A stretch of DNA of 32,567 nucleotides from positions 1-32,567 of the IMG/VR virus record IMGVR_UViG_3300034779_000003. One strand, written 5' to 3'. This document shows, one piece after another, positions 6,413-13,843 of the stretch. The notes under the pieces are model-generated. The model saw only the letters and a program-made list of their open reading frames with translations. It did not search any database and was not told the DNA's origin. The first letter of the stretch is position 1; the number at the start of each line of letters is the position of its first letter. This DNA is from a virus. The position numbers and the translations under genes were made by a program.

Positions 6413-6709
6413 ATGCCAAAGAAAAGGCAACCTAAAGAAATCTGGCGAGAGACACGACGCAGGATATTGGCGCGAGACGGCTATAGATGTGTCGGGCCAA
6501 CGTGCGGCGGCGTGTCTCTCACAGAACAGACCGCCCACATAGACCACATACGAAGCGGGAAATTAGGGACTAACGCTGACGATAACTTGAGAAGCCTATG
6601 CAGGCGATGTCACGTCCTGCGCGTTGATTTCAGGCATAGAGGAATGATTGCTAATGCTTTGAGAGATGGAATCATTCCTCCGAACTGGCGCGGGTTGGTT
6701 TGGGACTGA
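6413..6709 (+). CDS. HNH endonuclease
   Basis: 98 residues. The motif is complete: RRRILARDGYRCVGPTC, then TAHIDHIRSGKLGTNADDNL, then RSLCRRCHVLR. This gives the metal-binding Cys pairs (CVGPTC and CRRC), catalytic HIDH, the central Asn of DDNLR and the final His of the CRRCH motif. It is the single-domain type found in phages, where it serves DNA packaging beside terminase or works as a homing endonuclease. Here it is far from the terminase and at the edge of the inserted module, which favours a homing or module-specific role (inference). Its last 114 bp overlap antisense with the minus-strand gene at 6596-6835. Confidence 0.85.
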   Translation: MPKKRQPKEIWRETRRRILARDGYRCVGPTCGGVSLTEQTAHIDHIRSGKLGTNADDNLRSLCRRCHVLRVDFRHRGMIANALRDGIIPPNWRGLVWD

Positions 6710-6835
6710 CGATAGTACGAAGGTATTGAATCTTCCGCACTTCTCACATTTAATTTCAATACAACCAACGGTTTTAGGACTCACCTTTGCGGCAAGCCTA
6801 AAACAGTCCTTTTGATTGCATCGAAGTTTTATCAT
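6596..6835 (-). CDS. Com-like zinc-finger protein
   Basis: 79 residues. The N-terminal half, MIKLRCNQKDCFRLAAKV and then IEIKCEKCGRFNTF, is a two-CxxC/CxxxxC zinc finger of the type seen in the Mu Com translational activator and in many small phage proteins. The C-terminal half (from about residue 42) is low in Cys and is encoded antisense to the HNH gene, so the true end of the conserved domain is near 6710. The ATG overlaps the stop of the upstream zinc-finger gene (ATGA). It is the last gene of the tail operon before the inserted module, and its tail may have been created by the insertion. Confidence 0.6.
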   Translation of the reverse strand: MIKLRCNQKDCFRLAAKVSPKTVGCIEIKCEKCGRFNTFVLSSVPNQPAPVRRNDSISQSISNHSSMPEINAQDVTSPA

Positions 6836-6990
6836 TTTCTGTCGCTTTTTCGAGCAGGTGGAGTACGGCTAGGGACTACCTGATAATGATTCAACGATCC
6901 ACAGTGAAAACACTTTTTGTAAATACCCGGCGGAGTCCTATCTGGATACTCCGCTCTCTTTCTGCAATTACTGCAAGCCGTAACAATCAT
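6832..6990 (-). CDS. 52-aa zinc-finger protein
   Basis: MIVTACSNCRKRAEYPDR... followed by YKKCFHCGSLNHY and a basic tail. Cys6, Cys9, Cys27 and Cys30 make a typical CxxC...CxxC zinc ribbon. It overlaps by ATGA with the end of the tail chaperone extension and by ATGA with the Com-like gene, so it is translationally coupled to both. It is probably nucleic-acid-binding. It and the next gene may be diverged duplicates. No specific function is recognised. Confidence 0.6.
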   Translation of the reverse strand: MIVTACSNCRKRAEYPDRTPPGIYKKCFHCGSLNHYQVVPSRTPPARKSDRK

Positions 6991-7178
6991 CTTCTATTGC
7001 GAGTTCTTAATGCTTTCGCTGTTTCCGCAGCATCTTCGTTGATAAAACTTACATAAGTATTACGCCTTATCACAGGCAAGGCCATAACTTCGGCTTCACT
7101 CATGCCTGTTTCCTGCATCAGCCTGTATATAGTTCGCAGGTAAGCTTTCTTCTTCTTCTCCCTCCGCACGAAAGGAAT
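6987..7178 (-). CDS. tail assembly chaperone, shifted-frame extension
   Basis: This frame is open from 7178 to 6987 and overlaps the last 80 bp of the chaperone gene. It encodes KAYLRTIYRLMQETGMSEAE and then VMALPVIRRNTYVSFINEDAAETAKALRTRNRR. Tail chaperones are commonly made in two forms by programmed frameshifting. Here the extension lies in the +1 (equivalent to -2) frame, not the -1 frame. The -1 frame stops after about 14 codons. Mu-like phages are known to use a -2 shift at this gene. The purine run GAGGGAGAAGAAGAAGAAAG at 7164-7145 is the likely slip region. A separate start at GTG 7169 is the alternative. The stop overlaps the next ATG, which supports translation of this frame. Confidence 0.55.
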   Translation of the reverse strand: MPFVRREKKKKAYLRTIYRLMQETGMSEAEVMALPVIRRNTYVSFINEDAAETAKALRTRNRR

Positions 7179-7767
7179 TTAACCAGCCACTCTCCTTTTC
7201 AGCTAAAGCGAACAAGCTTATAGCGTCCAAACCCTCGAACATATCCAGAGGCACAGGCCCTTTCATAGTCGCCGTGCCCTCTGATTGGGAAAGCTCCGAA
7301 ATCTCTTTACCTATAATGAGGTAGTTCTTTCGCAACCCCTCCAGCTCGTCGGCTTCGCCCTCCATATAGGCGTCTATCAGCGTGCCGAACTCGACCACGT
7401 CATACTCAACGCCCCCGCGCGTGAAAGGGAAAGGCAGCTGGATCTTGCTGTCTGAAAGCTGCTTAGGTTTTCGACCGCCTGCTGTTTTCAGTAGGAAGGC
7501 GTTATAGCCGCGAGCCAGCGCCATTCGATCCGGGCGATTAAGTGACATGAGAACAGTCATCGGCACCGGCATCCTTAAATCACCGAAAGAGGTGATGGCG
7601 CCGCCCAGCATCATGAGCTGGCTTTGCGTCTCTTTGTCGAACCCTTCCTCCTCGCTCATTTCGAAAAGGTCACGGCCCGTAAGCCTTCTGCCGAACACAA
7701 CCTTGCTGTGCCTCACCTGGTCAGGTCCGGTGTAACCGAACCTGAGATTAACCTCGACGTTACTCAT
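7096..7767 (-). CDS. tail assembly chaperone (Mu gp41 position)
   Basis: 223 residues, following the tube gene and, before the insertion, preceding the tape measure gene: the usual chaperone slot. The N-terminus begins with beta strands (VEVNLRFGYTGPDQVRHSKV) and a DLFEMSE segment. The later part holds MPMTVLMSLNRPDRMALARGYNAF and FPFTRGGVEYDVVEFGTLIDAY, as in Mu-type tail assembly proteins with tandem substrate-like sequences. The 3' end is Glu-rich (EGEEEES), where the frameshift would occur. The ribosome site GGCGGAAG precedes the ATG. Family assignment rests mainly on position, length and the overlapping second frame. Confidence 0.65.
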   Translation of the reverse strand: MSNVEVNLRFGYTGPDQVRHSKVVFGRRLTGRDLFEMSEEEGFDKETQSQLMMLGGAITSFGDLRMPVPMTVLMSLNRPDRMALARGYNAFLLKTAGGRKPKQLSDSKIQLPFPFTRGGVEYDVVEFGTLIDAYMEGEADELEGLRKNYLIIGKEISELSQSEGTATMKGPVPLDMFEGLDAISLFALAEKESGWLNSFRAEGEEEESLPANYIQADAGNRHE

Positions 7768-7793
7768 AACTTCCGCCTTTAGCTTCTATAGAA

Positions 7794-8228
7794 TTAGATC
7801 CAGCGCGCGTCTTCAGGCTGAACGGTGAAGGTGAACTTCAGCATGTCATTTGATGTGCCGTCCCCGTCGTCAATCTTGAAGCTGGTTATCATGGTGTCTA
7901 TCAGCTCCCTGGTGCGAATGGGCACGCGCTTGGCGTCGTCGTAGTAGATGACTCGGATCGTCTTTCGCTCGTCGCCGATCCGGAGCTTAGCGGTGCGGTA
8001 GTACCAGGAGTGGATTTCGCGATCCACCTGGTTTGTACTGATAGCGCCGGAGAATGTAGCCTCTCCGATTTCCACGTTGCCCATGCCGTGCTCTGCCATC
8101 ACCGTATTGCCCGGCTGATTCGTGCTGGGCGTCATCTTGTCGTCGGGATCGGTGAAGTCGTTGCACTCAAACTTTCCGATGCCGTCTATCTCGACTCTAA
8201 AATTACCTTTGGTTGTATGCCTGCCCAT
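7794..8228 (-). CDS. tail tube protein
   Basis: 144 residues, immediately after the sheath gene, as in Mu (gpM) and P2 (FII). Contents fit a small beta-barrel tube protein: NFRVEIDGIGKFECNDFTDP, GHGMGNVEIGEATFSGAIS-like strands, IHSWYYRT and a C-terminal MLKFTFTVQPEDARWI. Many copies stack into the inner tube through which DNA passes. Strong ribosome site (AGAGGTG) before ATGGGCAGG. Confidence 0.8.
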   Translation of the reverse strand: MGRHTTKGNFRVEIDGIGKFECNDFTDPDDKMTPSTNQPGNTVMAEHGMGNVEIGEATFSGAISTNQVDREIHSWYYRTAKLRIGDERKTIRVIYYDDAKRVPIRTRELIDTMITSFKIDDGDGTSNDMLKFTFTVQPEDARWI

Positions 8229-8271
8229 CTCTTCACACCTCTTTCAAAGAAGATTCAAATGCACCGGAAGT

Positions 8272-9792
8272 TTAAGCTTCGAGCTTCACCGTCAGTGGCT
8301 GCTGGTTTAGCGAGACGTTGACGCGCTCGGCCGTGGGCGAGATTCTCACGTCCACCTTGACGTTCAGAACCTGCTGATCGAGGCTCTCCGCCGGGTTGTT
8401 CTGCTGGTCGCAAACAACCAGGAACGCTTCCTCTTCCGTCGCGCCGTAGAGGCCGCCCGCCCTCCAGAGCTGTCGGCAGATGCTTTCACATACTGACTTG
8501 GCCTCTCGGAACAGTTGCCCGCTGCCATCGATGGTCTGGAAGGGGATGTTCTGCAAAGAAGCCTTGAGCTGATAGTAGAGATAATTCAGAGTGCGAATCT
8601 CGTGAATCATCTGCACGCGGGAGTCCGGGCTTATCAGGCGCTCGCCGTATATGCGGATGCCCTGGCCCCGGAACGGCACGATGGCGTTGATCTGATTCTC
8701 ATTGAGGAAGGCGCGCGTGTTGTCGTCCATCTGCGCCAGGCCCGTCGAGTACGTCTCAATGCCGAGCGCACCCGGAATAAGACCCGTCAGCCCCGCCGGT
8801 GCCTTGAACACGCCTATAGAGTCGGCCTTCGCGCACGCGCCTGCGGCAAAGGCGCTCGTCGGGTAAAACTTCCTGACGCCGGAGCCTGCGAAATCCAGCA
8901 TCACGACGCGCGGCCAGTGCAGCCCCCCGAATGTAATGGCGTCGCGTACGTCTTTTACTTCGTCCTTGTCCAGACCTTCGGCGGCGTCATGAAGCGGTAA
9001 CCTCTGATAGGCGAGTCCGTGGGCTTCGAGAGCGGCGTGCGCAGCATCCGTGGTCACGCCGGGGAGCGCCACTTGACCGGGGCCGAACTCTTCCGAGTTG
9101 AGCACCTGCAAGCCGGTAGCTTCAGCAGTGCCGGCGCCTGCACCGATGAAAGACGCGTCAGAAAGCCCTGCGAAGTCGTCAGAGCCTCCGACCAGTAGGG
9201 TTTCAGCTGTTAAATCCGGCAGGTTGGCGGGAGCGGCATTAGCTGAAGCAAGGTTCGTTAGCTTCACGAGCTTCGAAGCGGCGTTGACGATGGCAAGTGA
9301 CGCCGCATCCATCTTCAGGTTGTTGTAAGACTCCATCAGGTCTAGCTTGTTCGACCAGACCGTGAGCCTGACCGTGTTGGCTTCGGTGCCGGCTTCTATC
9401 TTGAAGCGCACTTCCACGCTCGAAGACGGATACTTCGCGTCAATCCGCAGCGTGTCGTCTTCCGCCTCGTCCACGCCCCTGTCTTTAATGGTCTTGGTGG
9501 CCACGGCCGCCGCCGCGCCGACGACGCGCACGACCACGGCGCGGTCGCCGGGAAAGACGTTGAAGAAGATGTACATGGCGTCCCCCAGCGCGGAATTGGC
9601 GTGCAGCCCTCCGAACTGCCGGCGGTAATCTTCGAAGCCGGTGATATTGACGGGCTGGTTGACCGGGCCCCAGGGCGAGTATCCGACGGCGAGGAGCCGC
9701 GAGTTGGTTTCCAGTTGAGAGGGGCGAGCCACCGGCGAATCGTTGACGCCTACGTGAACGCCCGGTGTCGATGAGCCTGTAATGGGTAGCAT
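8272..9792 (-). CDS. contractile tail sheath protein
   Basis: 506 residues. The N-terminus PGVHVGVNDSPVARPSQLET, with LAVGYSPWGPVNQPVNITGF and DAMYIFFNVFPGDRAVVVRV, is the classic start of Mu gpL/P2 FI-type sheath proteins. The C-terminal half has the conserved REAKSVCESICRQLWRAGGL, the conserved ATEEEAFLVVCDQQNN and a final beta-rich domain (DVRISPTAERVNVSL) that links neighbouring subunits. This gene fixes the virion as a myovirus. The start ATG has GAGGACGA upstream. Confidence 0.95.
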   Translation of the reverse strand: MLPITGSSTPGVHVGVNDSPVARPSQLETNSRLLAVGYSPWGPVNQPVNITGFEDYRRQFGGLHANSALGDAMYIFFNVFPGDRAVVVRVVGAAAAVATKTIKDRGVDEAEDDTLRIDAKYPSSSVEVRFKIEAGTEANTVRLTVWSNKLDLMESYNNLKMDAASLAIVNAASKLVKLTNLASANAAPANLPDLTAETLLVGGSDDFAGLSDASFIGAGAGTAEATGLQVLNSEEFGPGQVALPGVTTDAAHAALEAHGLAYQRLPLHDAAEGLDKDEVKDVRDAITFGGLHWPRVVMLDFAGSGVRKFYPTSAFAAGACAKADSIGVFKAPAGLTGLIPGALGIETYSTGLAQMDDNTRAFLNENQINAIVPFRGQGIRIYGERLISPDSRVQMIHEIRTLNYLYYQLKASLQNIPFQTIDGSGQLFREAKSVCESICRQLWRAGGLYGATEEEAFLVVCDQQNNPAESLDQQVLNVKVDVRISPTAERVNVSLNQQPLTVKLEA

Positions 9793-9858
9793 AATCTATT
9801 CGTCCTCGCTTTCAGATAAACTCGTTACTAGAGACTGCTGATTACTATGCCGCCGCTT

Positions 9859-10158
9859 CTACTTCTTGTTGTTAGTTGAAGGCGGGCGCTGCTGCGAAGA
9901 AGAAGGAGAAGCAGTACTACTACCTGAGCTGGTTAGTGGTGCAGGCTCCGGAGCAGGCGTGCCTTCCTCTTTGGGGGGCGCGGCCTCTTTTTTCTGTCGC
10001 TCGGGCAGCACCATGAGCATTTCGGTGTCGACAAAACGCCTGCGATCGCTCTCGGAGAGCTGGACTGTTTTCTCGCTGCCGTCATGACCGGCGGCGCCGA
10101 TGAGCGTGCCGTCTTCGAGCATGATTGTTTGAAGCGTCATGTTACGGACTGTGGGCAT
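9859..10158 (-). CDS. small Mu gp38-like (DUF2635-type) protein
   Basis: 99 residues between the gp37-like and sheath genes, the position of the short gp38 protein in Mu-like phages. Residues 1-52 form a compact domain (VRNMTLQTIMLEDGTLIGAA ... FVDTEMLMVLPE), followed by a Pro/Glu and Ser/Thr-rich disordered tail ending PSTNNKK. The tail coincides with a biased DNA stretch. Function in Mu is not established. The ribosome site AGGAATAG precedes the ATG. Confidence 0.55.
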   Translation of the reverse strand: MPTVRNMTLQTIMLEDGTLIGAAGHDGSEKTVQLSESDRRRFVDTEMLMVLPERQKKEAAPPKEEGTPAPEPAPLTSSGSSTASPSSSQQRPPSTNNKK

Positions 10159-10163
10159 TTTGT

Positions 10164-10829
10164 CTATTCCTCCTGATTACTCTCTGCGTGAACGCCTGGA
10201 GCATCTGTCTCCGGGTGCGGTGCATTCCTGACGCCCAGGCTGAAATTGATCTGCTCTATTTCAATCGGCACATCGGGTACGACATCTGCCGCCAAGTACT
10301 TGAACATCGTATCGAAGTGGACTGCGTAGGCCGTAAGCTCCGGCAATCTCACAACGTATTCAGGGTTGGGCGGGTCTTCCGAAACTGTCATCACATCAAG
10401 ATTAAGGATGACCTCTTCCACCCCGCCCCCCTCAATCTCTTCGGTCTTTACAAATTGCCTGCCTACGACTGCGGCCTGTGCGGTGGCGATCATTTTCGCT
10501 ACGCCGATTTTCTCAGCCGCCTCGCCCCGCCAGTCGGAGCCACAGCAAAGAACCGTGAACGTACAGCGATGAACACGCACTATCTCATCGCCTGGAAAGA
10601 TTGGCCCGGAGCCGTCGGACGTGTCATACCCTGCGGCGTACGCAATCAGGTAAAACGGCAGGCGGCTGATTAAGGATTTGAGGGCCGACTTTGACTCCTT
10701 CTTCAGCTCCTCCTGGTCCAGTTCGCCCTTGTAAGGTCGGACGGCTTCGCTGGCAACACCGCTCTGCGCTTTAATGGCAGTGATAATGCCGTCCTCAATG
10801 CCCCTTACGTGGTAATCAAATGGCTTCAT
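10164..10829 (-). CDS. Mu gp37-like (DUF1834-type) tail protein
   Basis: 221 residues from MKPFDYHVRGIEDGIITAIK. The open frame extends further upstream, but the ATG at 10829 overlaps the previous stop as TGATG and has GGAG 4 nt before it. A conserved pattern of this family is visible: an N-terminal helix, VRPYKGELDQEELK, LPFYLIAYAAGYD, VHRCTFTVLCCG and a C-terminal ALGVRNAP-like strand. Members act at the tail terminus or sheath initiation. The gene sits between the gpG-like and gp38-like genes, in Mu order. Confidence 0.65.
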   Translation of the reverse strand: MKPFDYHVRGIEDGIITAIKAQSGVASEAVRPYKGELDQEELKKESKSALKSLISRLPFYLIAYAAGYDTSDGSGPIFPGDEIVRVHRCTFTVLCCGSDWRGEAAEKIGVAKMIATAQAAVVGRQFVKTEEIEGGGVEEVILNLDVMTVSEDPPNPEYVVRLPELTAYAVHFDTMFKYLAADVVPDVPIEIEQINFSLGVRNAPHPETDAPGVHAESNQEE

Positions 10830-11257
10830 CAGCTCCATAGGTGGCGCGCGAAGACTTCTCCGACGTCGCGTATGTCTTCGTCCTGCCACATGACAAAGGT
10901 TCGCGCCGGCGTAAATGAATGGCCTCGGCCAGGGCCTCCCGGGTAGCCGAAGTTTTGTCGCGGGCCATAGATGACGTTAGAAAACGCCTCGCCCCCGCTG
11001 TTGGTGGCCTTCGGCCTAAAGGAGTTTCGCAGCCGGGCTTTGGGGCCGACGAGAATTGAGCCGCCGCGCTTGGTCCTGAGGGTGCTCTTGGCAAGCCCTC
11101 GCCATTTCGGCCGCCCGCCCACATCGAAGTTCTTCTGGATAGACGCAATGCCGATGTCAACGGCTTTTGCGACGGGCTCTCTGGTTCGCCTGGAGCGCGT
11201 TGCCAGTTCCATCAGGCGAGCCGCCAGAGGTTCTATACCTTGAAGGCTACCACTCAT
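10829..11257 (-). CDS. virion morphogenesis protein (Mu gpG/P2 gpS family)
   Basis: 142 residues from MSGSLQGIEPLAARLMELAT. The start at 11257 overlaps the upstream stop as ATGA; the longer frame upstream is a shadow. Family signature: GGRPKWRGLAKSTLRTKRGG, SILVGPKARLRNSF, FSNVIYGPRQNFGYPG and PARTFVMWQDED. This family (Phage_tail_S) completes and stabilises tails and head-tail junctions in Mu and P2. Confidence 0.85.
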   Translation of the reverse strand: MSGSLQGIEPLAARLMELATRSRRTREPVAKAVDIGIASIQKNFDVGGRPKWRGLAKSTLRTKRGGSILVGPKARLRNSFRPKATNSGGEAFSNVIYGPRQNFGYPGGPGRGHSFTPARTFVMWQDEDIRDVGEVFARHLWS

Positions 11258-11667
11258 CCTTCGCCCTCTTCCGGAGCACTGATGAGTTGCCCTTCGGTCA
11301 GGTACACCCTCATGATCCACTCACGAGGTTCCACCACCGGTGGCTCCACGTGATCCTTTATGATCTTGTAAGCAACGCCCCCTATACCTATGTCGGTTGC
11401 TTTATCGTCAACATCCGTCAGGAAGTCTCTGAGAACCAAGCCAATAGCTGCGTTGCGCCCCGCATCCACCGTCTCTTCAATCACTACCTCCAAGTATTGA
11501 GTGGTGTCATCTTCCTCGGTACGACGCTTAGGCCATGCGCCCCATCCGTCTTCAACTGAGAGCAACTCTTCGTACTGGCCCGCGCCCTTGAATCTTAAAA
11601 ATTTCAAAGAACCTGTCGGCCCCCGCCGACTCCTGAAATAGTTCAGCCTTCTCAGTCGCGCGCTCAT
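11254..11667 (-). CDS. head-tail joining protein (putative)
   Basis: 137 residues, no strong motif. Its place between the gp36-like adaptor and the gpG-like gene is that of a head-closure or neck protein. The N-terminus is very basic (MSARLRRLNYFRSRRGP). The rest alternates beta strands (TTQYLEVVIEETVDAG, IKDHVEPPVVEPREWIMRVY). The 3' stop and next ATG overlap (ATGA). Role inferred from order only. Confidence 0.55.
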   Translation of the reverse strand: MSARLRRLNYFRSRRGPTGSLKFLRFKGAGQYEELLSVEDGWGAWPKRRTEEDDTTQYLEVVIEETVDAGRNAAIGLVLRDFLTDVDDKATDIGIGGVAYKIIKDHVEPPVVEPREWIMRVYLTEGQLISAPEEGEG

Positions 11668-11669
11668 TA

Positions 11670-12098
11670 CTAGTATTTGCCGCGTGTCCCGTGGCCGAGC
11701 GCGAAAAATGTCGGCATCCGCGACTTGACCGTTGCTTTGTCTGGCCCAAGAAGCGCCATCTGCTCACTCCCCATCCGTTGGAGGTTGGCAATCAGCTTGT
11801 CTACGTCAACCTGCTGCCTGCTGTATCCGCCGCCGTCCCCGAAGTCTTCCTTTGTTATGAAAGGGACAAAGCGGGCGACCGTCGCCGCAAGGAAAAGGTT
11901 CAGAGCAAGTCCTACCCGCTTTTGCTTGTCCCCTTCGTAGCCAGCCGCATCCGGGTCGCGTTGCAGCACTTCAGTGATGGCCAGATTGACGTAAAGCTCG
12001 TCATGTATAACTTCATCCGGTAGATCGCTGGCCTTCAATGAAGCATCTATGGCCCGCCTCACGCTTTCCGGCTTGATAAGCTCCGCCAAATTTCCCAC
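11670..12098 (-). CDS. head-tail adaptor, Mu gp36-like
   Basis: 142 residues. An all-helical pattern with VNLAITEVLQRDPDAAGYEG and GLALNLFLAATVARFVPFIT fits the Mu gp36/HK97 gp6-type connector protein that docks under the portal. The GTG start at 12098 is preceded by GGAGGTGGG, a strong ribosome site. The gene follows the capsid and gp35-like genes. Confidence 0.6.
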   Translation of the reverse strand: MGNLAELIKPESVRRAIDASLKASDLPDEVIHDELYVNLAITEVLQRDPDAAGYEGDKQKRVGLALNLFLAATVARFVPFITKEDFGDGGGYSRQQVDVDKLIANLQRMGSEQMALLGPDKATVKSRMPTFFALGHGTRGKY

Positions 12099-12120
12099 CG
12101 CCCACCTCCGACGAACTGAC

Positions 12121-12396
12121 TTATTTAGTAGCGGGCGGTTTGCTCTCAGCCTTCGGCGCCGGGATTCTCGCTATCTTCCCATCACGCAGGAGCTGGCTGA
12201 CGGCGGGCGTCATCGCGACCTCCACCGGCTTCTTGCCCGCGATCAGGATCTCGCCCTTCGGGTGCGCATCGTCTTTCTCCCATAGCACCACTTTATTGCC
12301 GCCGTCCTCTTCGGACTTGAGCGCCGACCTGACCCAGATGGTCCTGGGCTCGTGCTGCTCAGTTGCGCCCTGCTGCTGATCTCTCTCGTCTGCCAT
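12121..12396 (-). CDS. Mu gp35-like small head protein
   Basis: 91 residues. The first 30 are charged and Gln/Glu-rich. The core, VVLWEKDDAHPKGEILIAGK followed by PVEVAMTPAVSQLLRDGKIARI, matches the short domain found directly after Mu-like capsid genes. The C-terminus is Pro/Ala/Lys-rich. Likely a capsid or head-completion accessory. Strong ribosome site TTGAGGTGA. Confidence 0.55.
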   Translation of the reverse strand: MADERDQQQGATEQHEPRTIWVRSALKSEEDGGNKVVLWEKDDAHPKGEILIAGKKPVEVAMTPAVSQLLRDGKIARIPAPKAESKPPATK

Positions 12397-12465
12397 ACAT
12401 TCACCTCAAGTGTTATGAGGGCGCTTCCTCCAGGAGATAAGCGCCCCGCCTTGTTCCTTGGCTTC

Positions 12466-12485
12466 GACTCAAAATATTTTGAGTC
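12466..12485. repeat. perfect 20-bp palindrome
   Basis: GACTCAAAATATTTTGAGTC, alone in the 110-bp gap between the major capsid stop and the next start. There is no U tract on either strand, so it is not an ordinary terminator. Confidence 0.8.
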
Positions 12486-12506
12486 ACTCTCGCGGGCGAC
12501 TGCGGT

Positions 12507-13775
12507 TTACGCCGCCAGGTTCGCCAGCTTCGTCGCGTTGTTGTCGAGCTTGCCGTAGCCCTCGGTCTCCGTCATCACGATGGCCTGCGTCTGCCTGGTG
12601 GCGAAGCGCTCCACTTCAGTGATCTCGGACCCGATCTCGGTCACGCGCTCAATCGCGAAGCGGGTATCGACGCCCACCCAAGTGTCTGCCGGCGCTCCGT
12701 CCGTGTTGCCGTAAGCCACGCCGTCGCCCAGAGACGAGGCCGCTCCGCCCATCAGCTGGAAGTCGCCGAGGCCGATGAACTTCTGTATCAGCACGAGCGG
12801 CACGTTGGCCGTTCCCGTGTTGATGAGCATCGCCTTCAGGATGCCCTTCTTACGCGCCAGAAGAGCCGTCATCTTGTAAGGCGACTTGAAGTTCAGGCGG
12901 AAGGAGAGCCACGCCTCGAGCGTCGTGTTCATCGCCATGGTGTCCGGGTCAAGGTCCGTCAGGTCGTAGGAAACGGCCGCCGTGTTCGGGTTGCCGTCGC
13001 CGTTGACGATGACGTCGATGATGGTCTCCACCTTGTCGTTCTCGGCCTGGATGGCCATGAGAGCGATCTGTAGCGCAATGCGGTCCAGGCGCTCTCTGCG
13101 CAGAACTTCGTAGGAGGCCTCGATGATGCGGCCGTACTTGAAGAGCTGCACGATGTGCTGGCTCGCCTTGAGCGTGACGCGCGGAATCTCCGTGGCCTCA
13201 ACTACGCGCACCTTCCGCTTCTGCTTCGGATCAACGTCCTGCAGGTAGATGACGCGGTAGGTGTCGCCCGGGATCGGGGTCGTAATGGCGACGAGCGCCG
13301 AGACCGGAATCTCGGGCACGAAGCGGTCCGTGACGATGCGCGCCGAGTCGACGTAGGGGCGCATCGCAGAGCCGGCCACGTCTTCGGTCGAAGTCTGCAC
13401 GGCGCGCGCGCCGCCCGCGGACGCGGGCCGTGTGCTGACAGCGCCGCCGTTGGTTACGGAGAGCCACTGGCGGCGGCACCATTCGAGGCCGAGCACGCGG
13501 CGCTCCGGAGTCTCGTCAAAGGCATCCTCCCAGATGTCGGCGTAGACGCCCGCCGACGGGATGCTGCGCGTGTAGATGTTGGCTTCTGCCATGACGCGGC
13601 CGAAGGCATCACGCACGTCGTTGTCGTTCGGGTCAGAGGGATTAAGGCGCTCCATCCAGGCCGAGAGGCTCATGCCGTGCTCGTAGGCATCTCTAACCAT
13701 GCGAGGGTTAACCTGCTCGAAGATCGCCTTCGGCCCCATGCGCGTGACCTGCGCAAGCTTCTTGAATTGTTTCAT
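12507..13775 (-). CDS. major capsid protein
   Basis: 422 residues, the shell subunit with a likely HK97 fold. It lies directly after the decoration protein and protease/scaffold genes. Sequence features agree: an N-terminal helical arm (QFKKLAQVTRMGPKAIFEQV), a central domain with HIVQLFKYGRIIEASYEVLR, ERLDRIALQIALMAIQAEND and NTTLEAWLSFRLNFKSPYKM, and a C-terminal VDTRFAIERVTEIGSEITEV followed by RFATRQTQAIVMTETEGYGK. Best ribosome site in the operon (GAAGGAGAG). Codon choice is more GC-rich than in the early genes, as expected for a highly expressed gene. Confidence 0.85.
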   Translation of the reverse strand: MKQFKKLAQVTRMGPKAIFEQVNPRMVRDAYEHGMSLSAWMERLNPSDPNDNDVRDAFGRVMAEANIYTRSIPSAGVYADIWEDAFDETPERRVLGLEWCRRQWLSVTNGGAVSTRPASAGGARAVQTSTEDVAGSAMRPYVDSARIVTDRFVPEIPVSALVAITTPIPGDTYRVIYLQDVDPKQKRKVRVVEATEIPRVTLKASQHIVQLFKYGRIIEASYEVLRRERLDRIALQIALMAIQAENDKVETIIDVIVNGDGNPNTAAVSYDLTDLDPDTMAMNTTLEAWLSFRLNFKSPYKMTALLARKKGILKAMLINTGTANVPLVLIQKFIGLGDFQLMGGAASSLGDGVAYGNTDGAPADTWVGVDTRFAIERVTEIGSEITEVERFATRQTQAIVMTETEGYGKLDNNATKLANLAA

Positions 13776-13843
13776 CTACTTACTCTCCTTCGAGTAGTCG
13801 CGCGCAGCACGCGCGGAGGGTTATGGGGCTGAGCGGTTAACCT

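Noticed and set aside
13155-13832. 225-codon plus-strand frame opposite the major capsid gene
   Set aside because: Antisense to a firmly identified gene, Arg/His/Asp-rich translation typical of a shadow, and no promoter or ribosome site.
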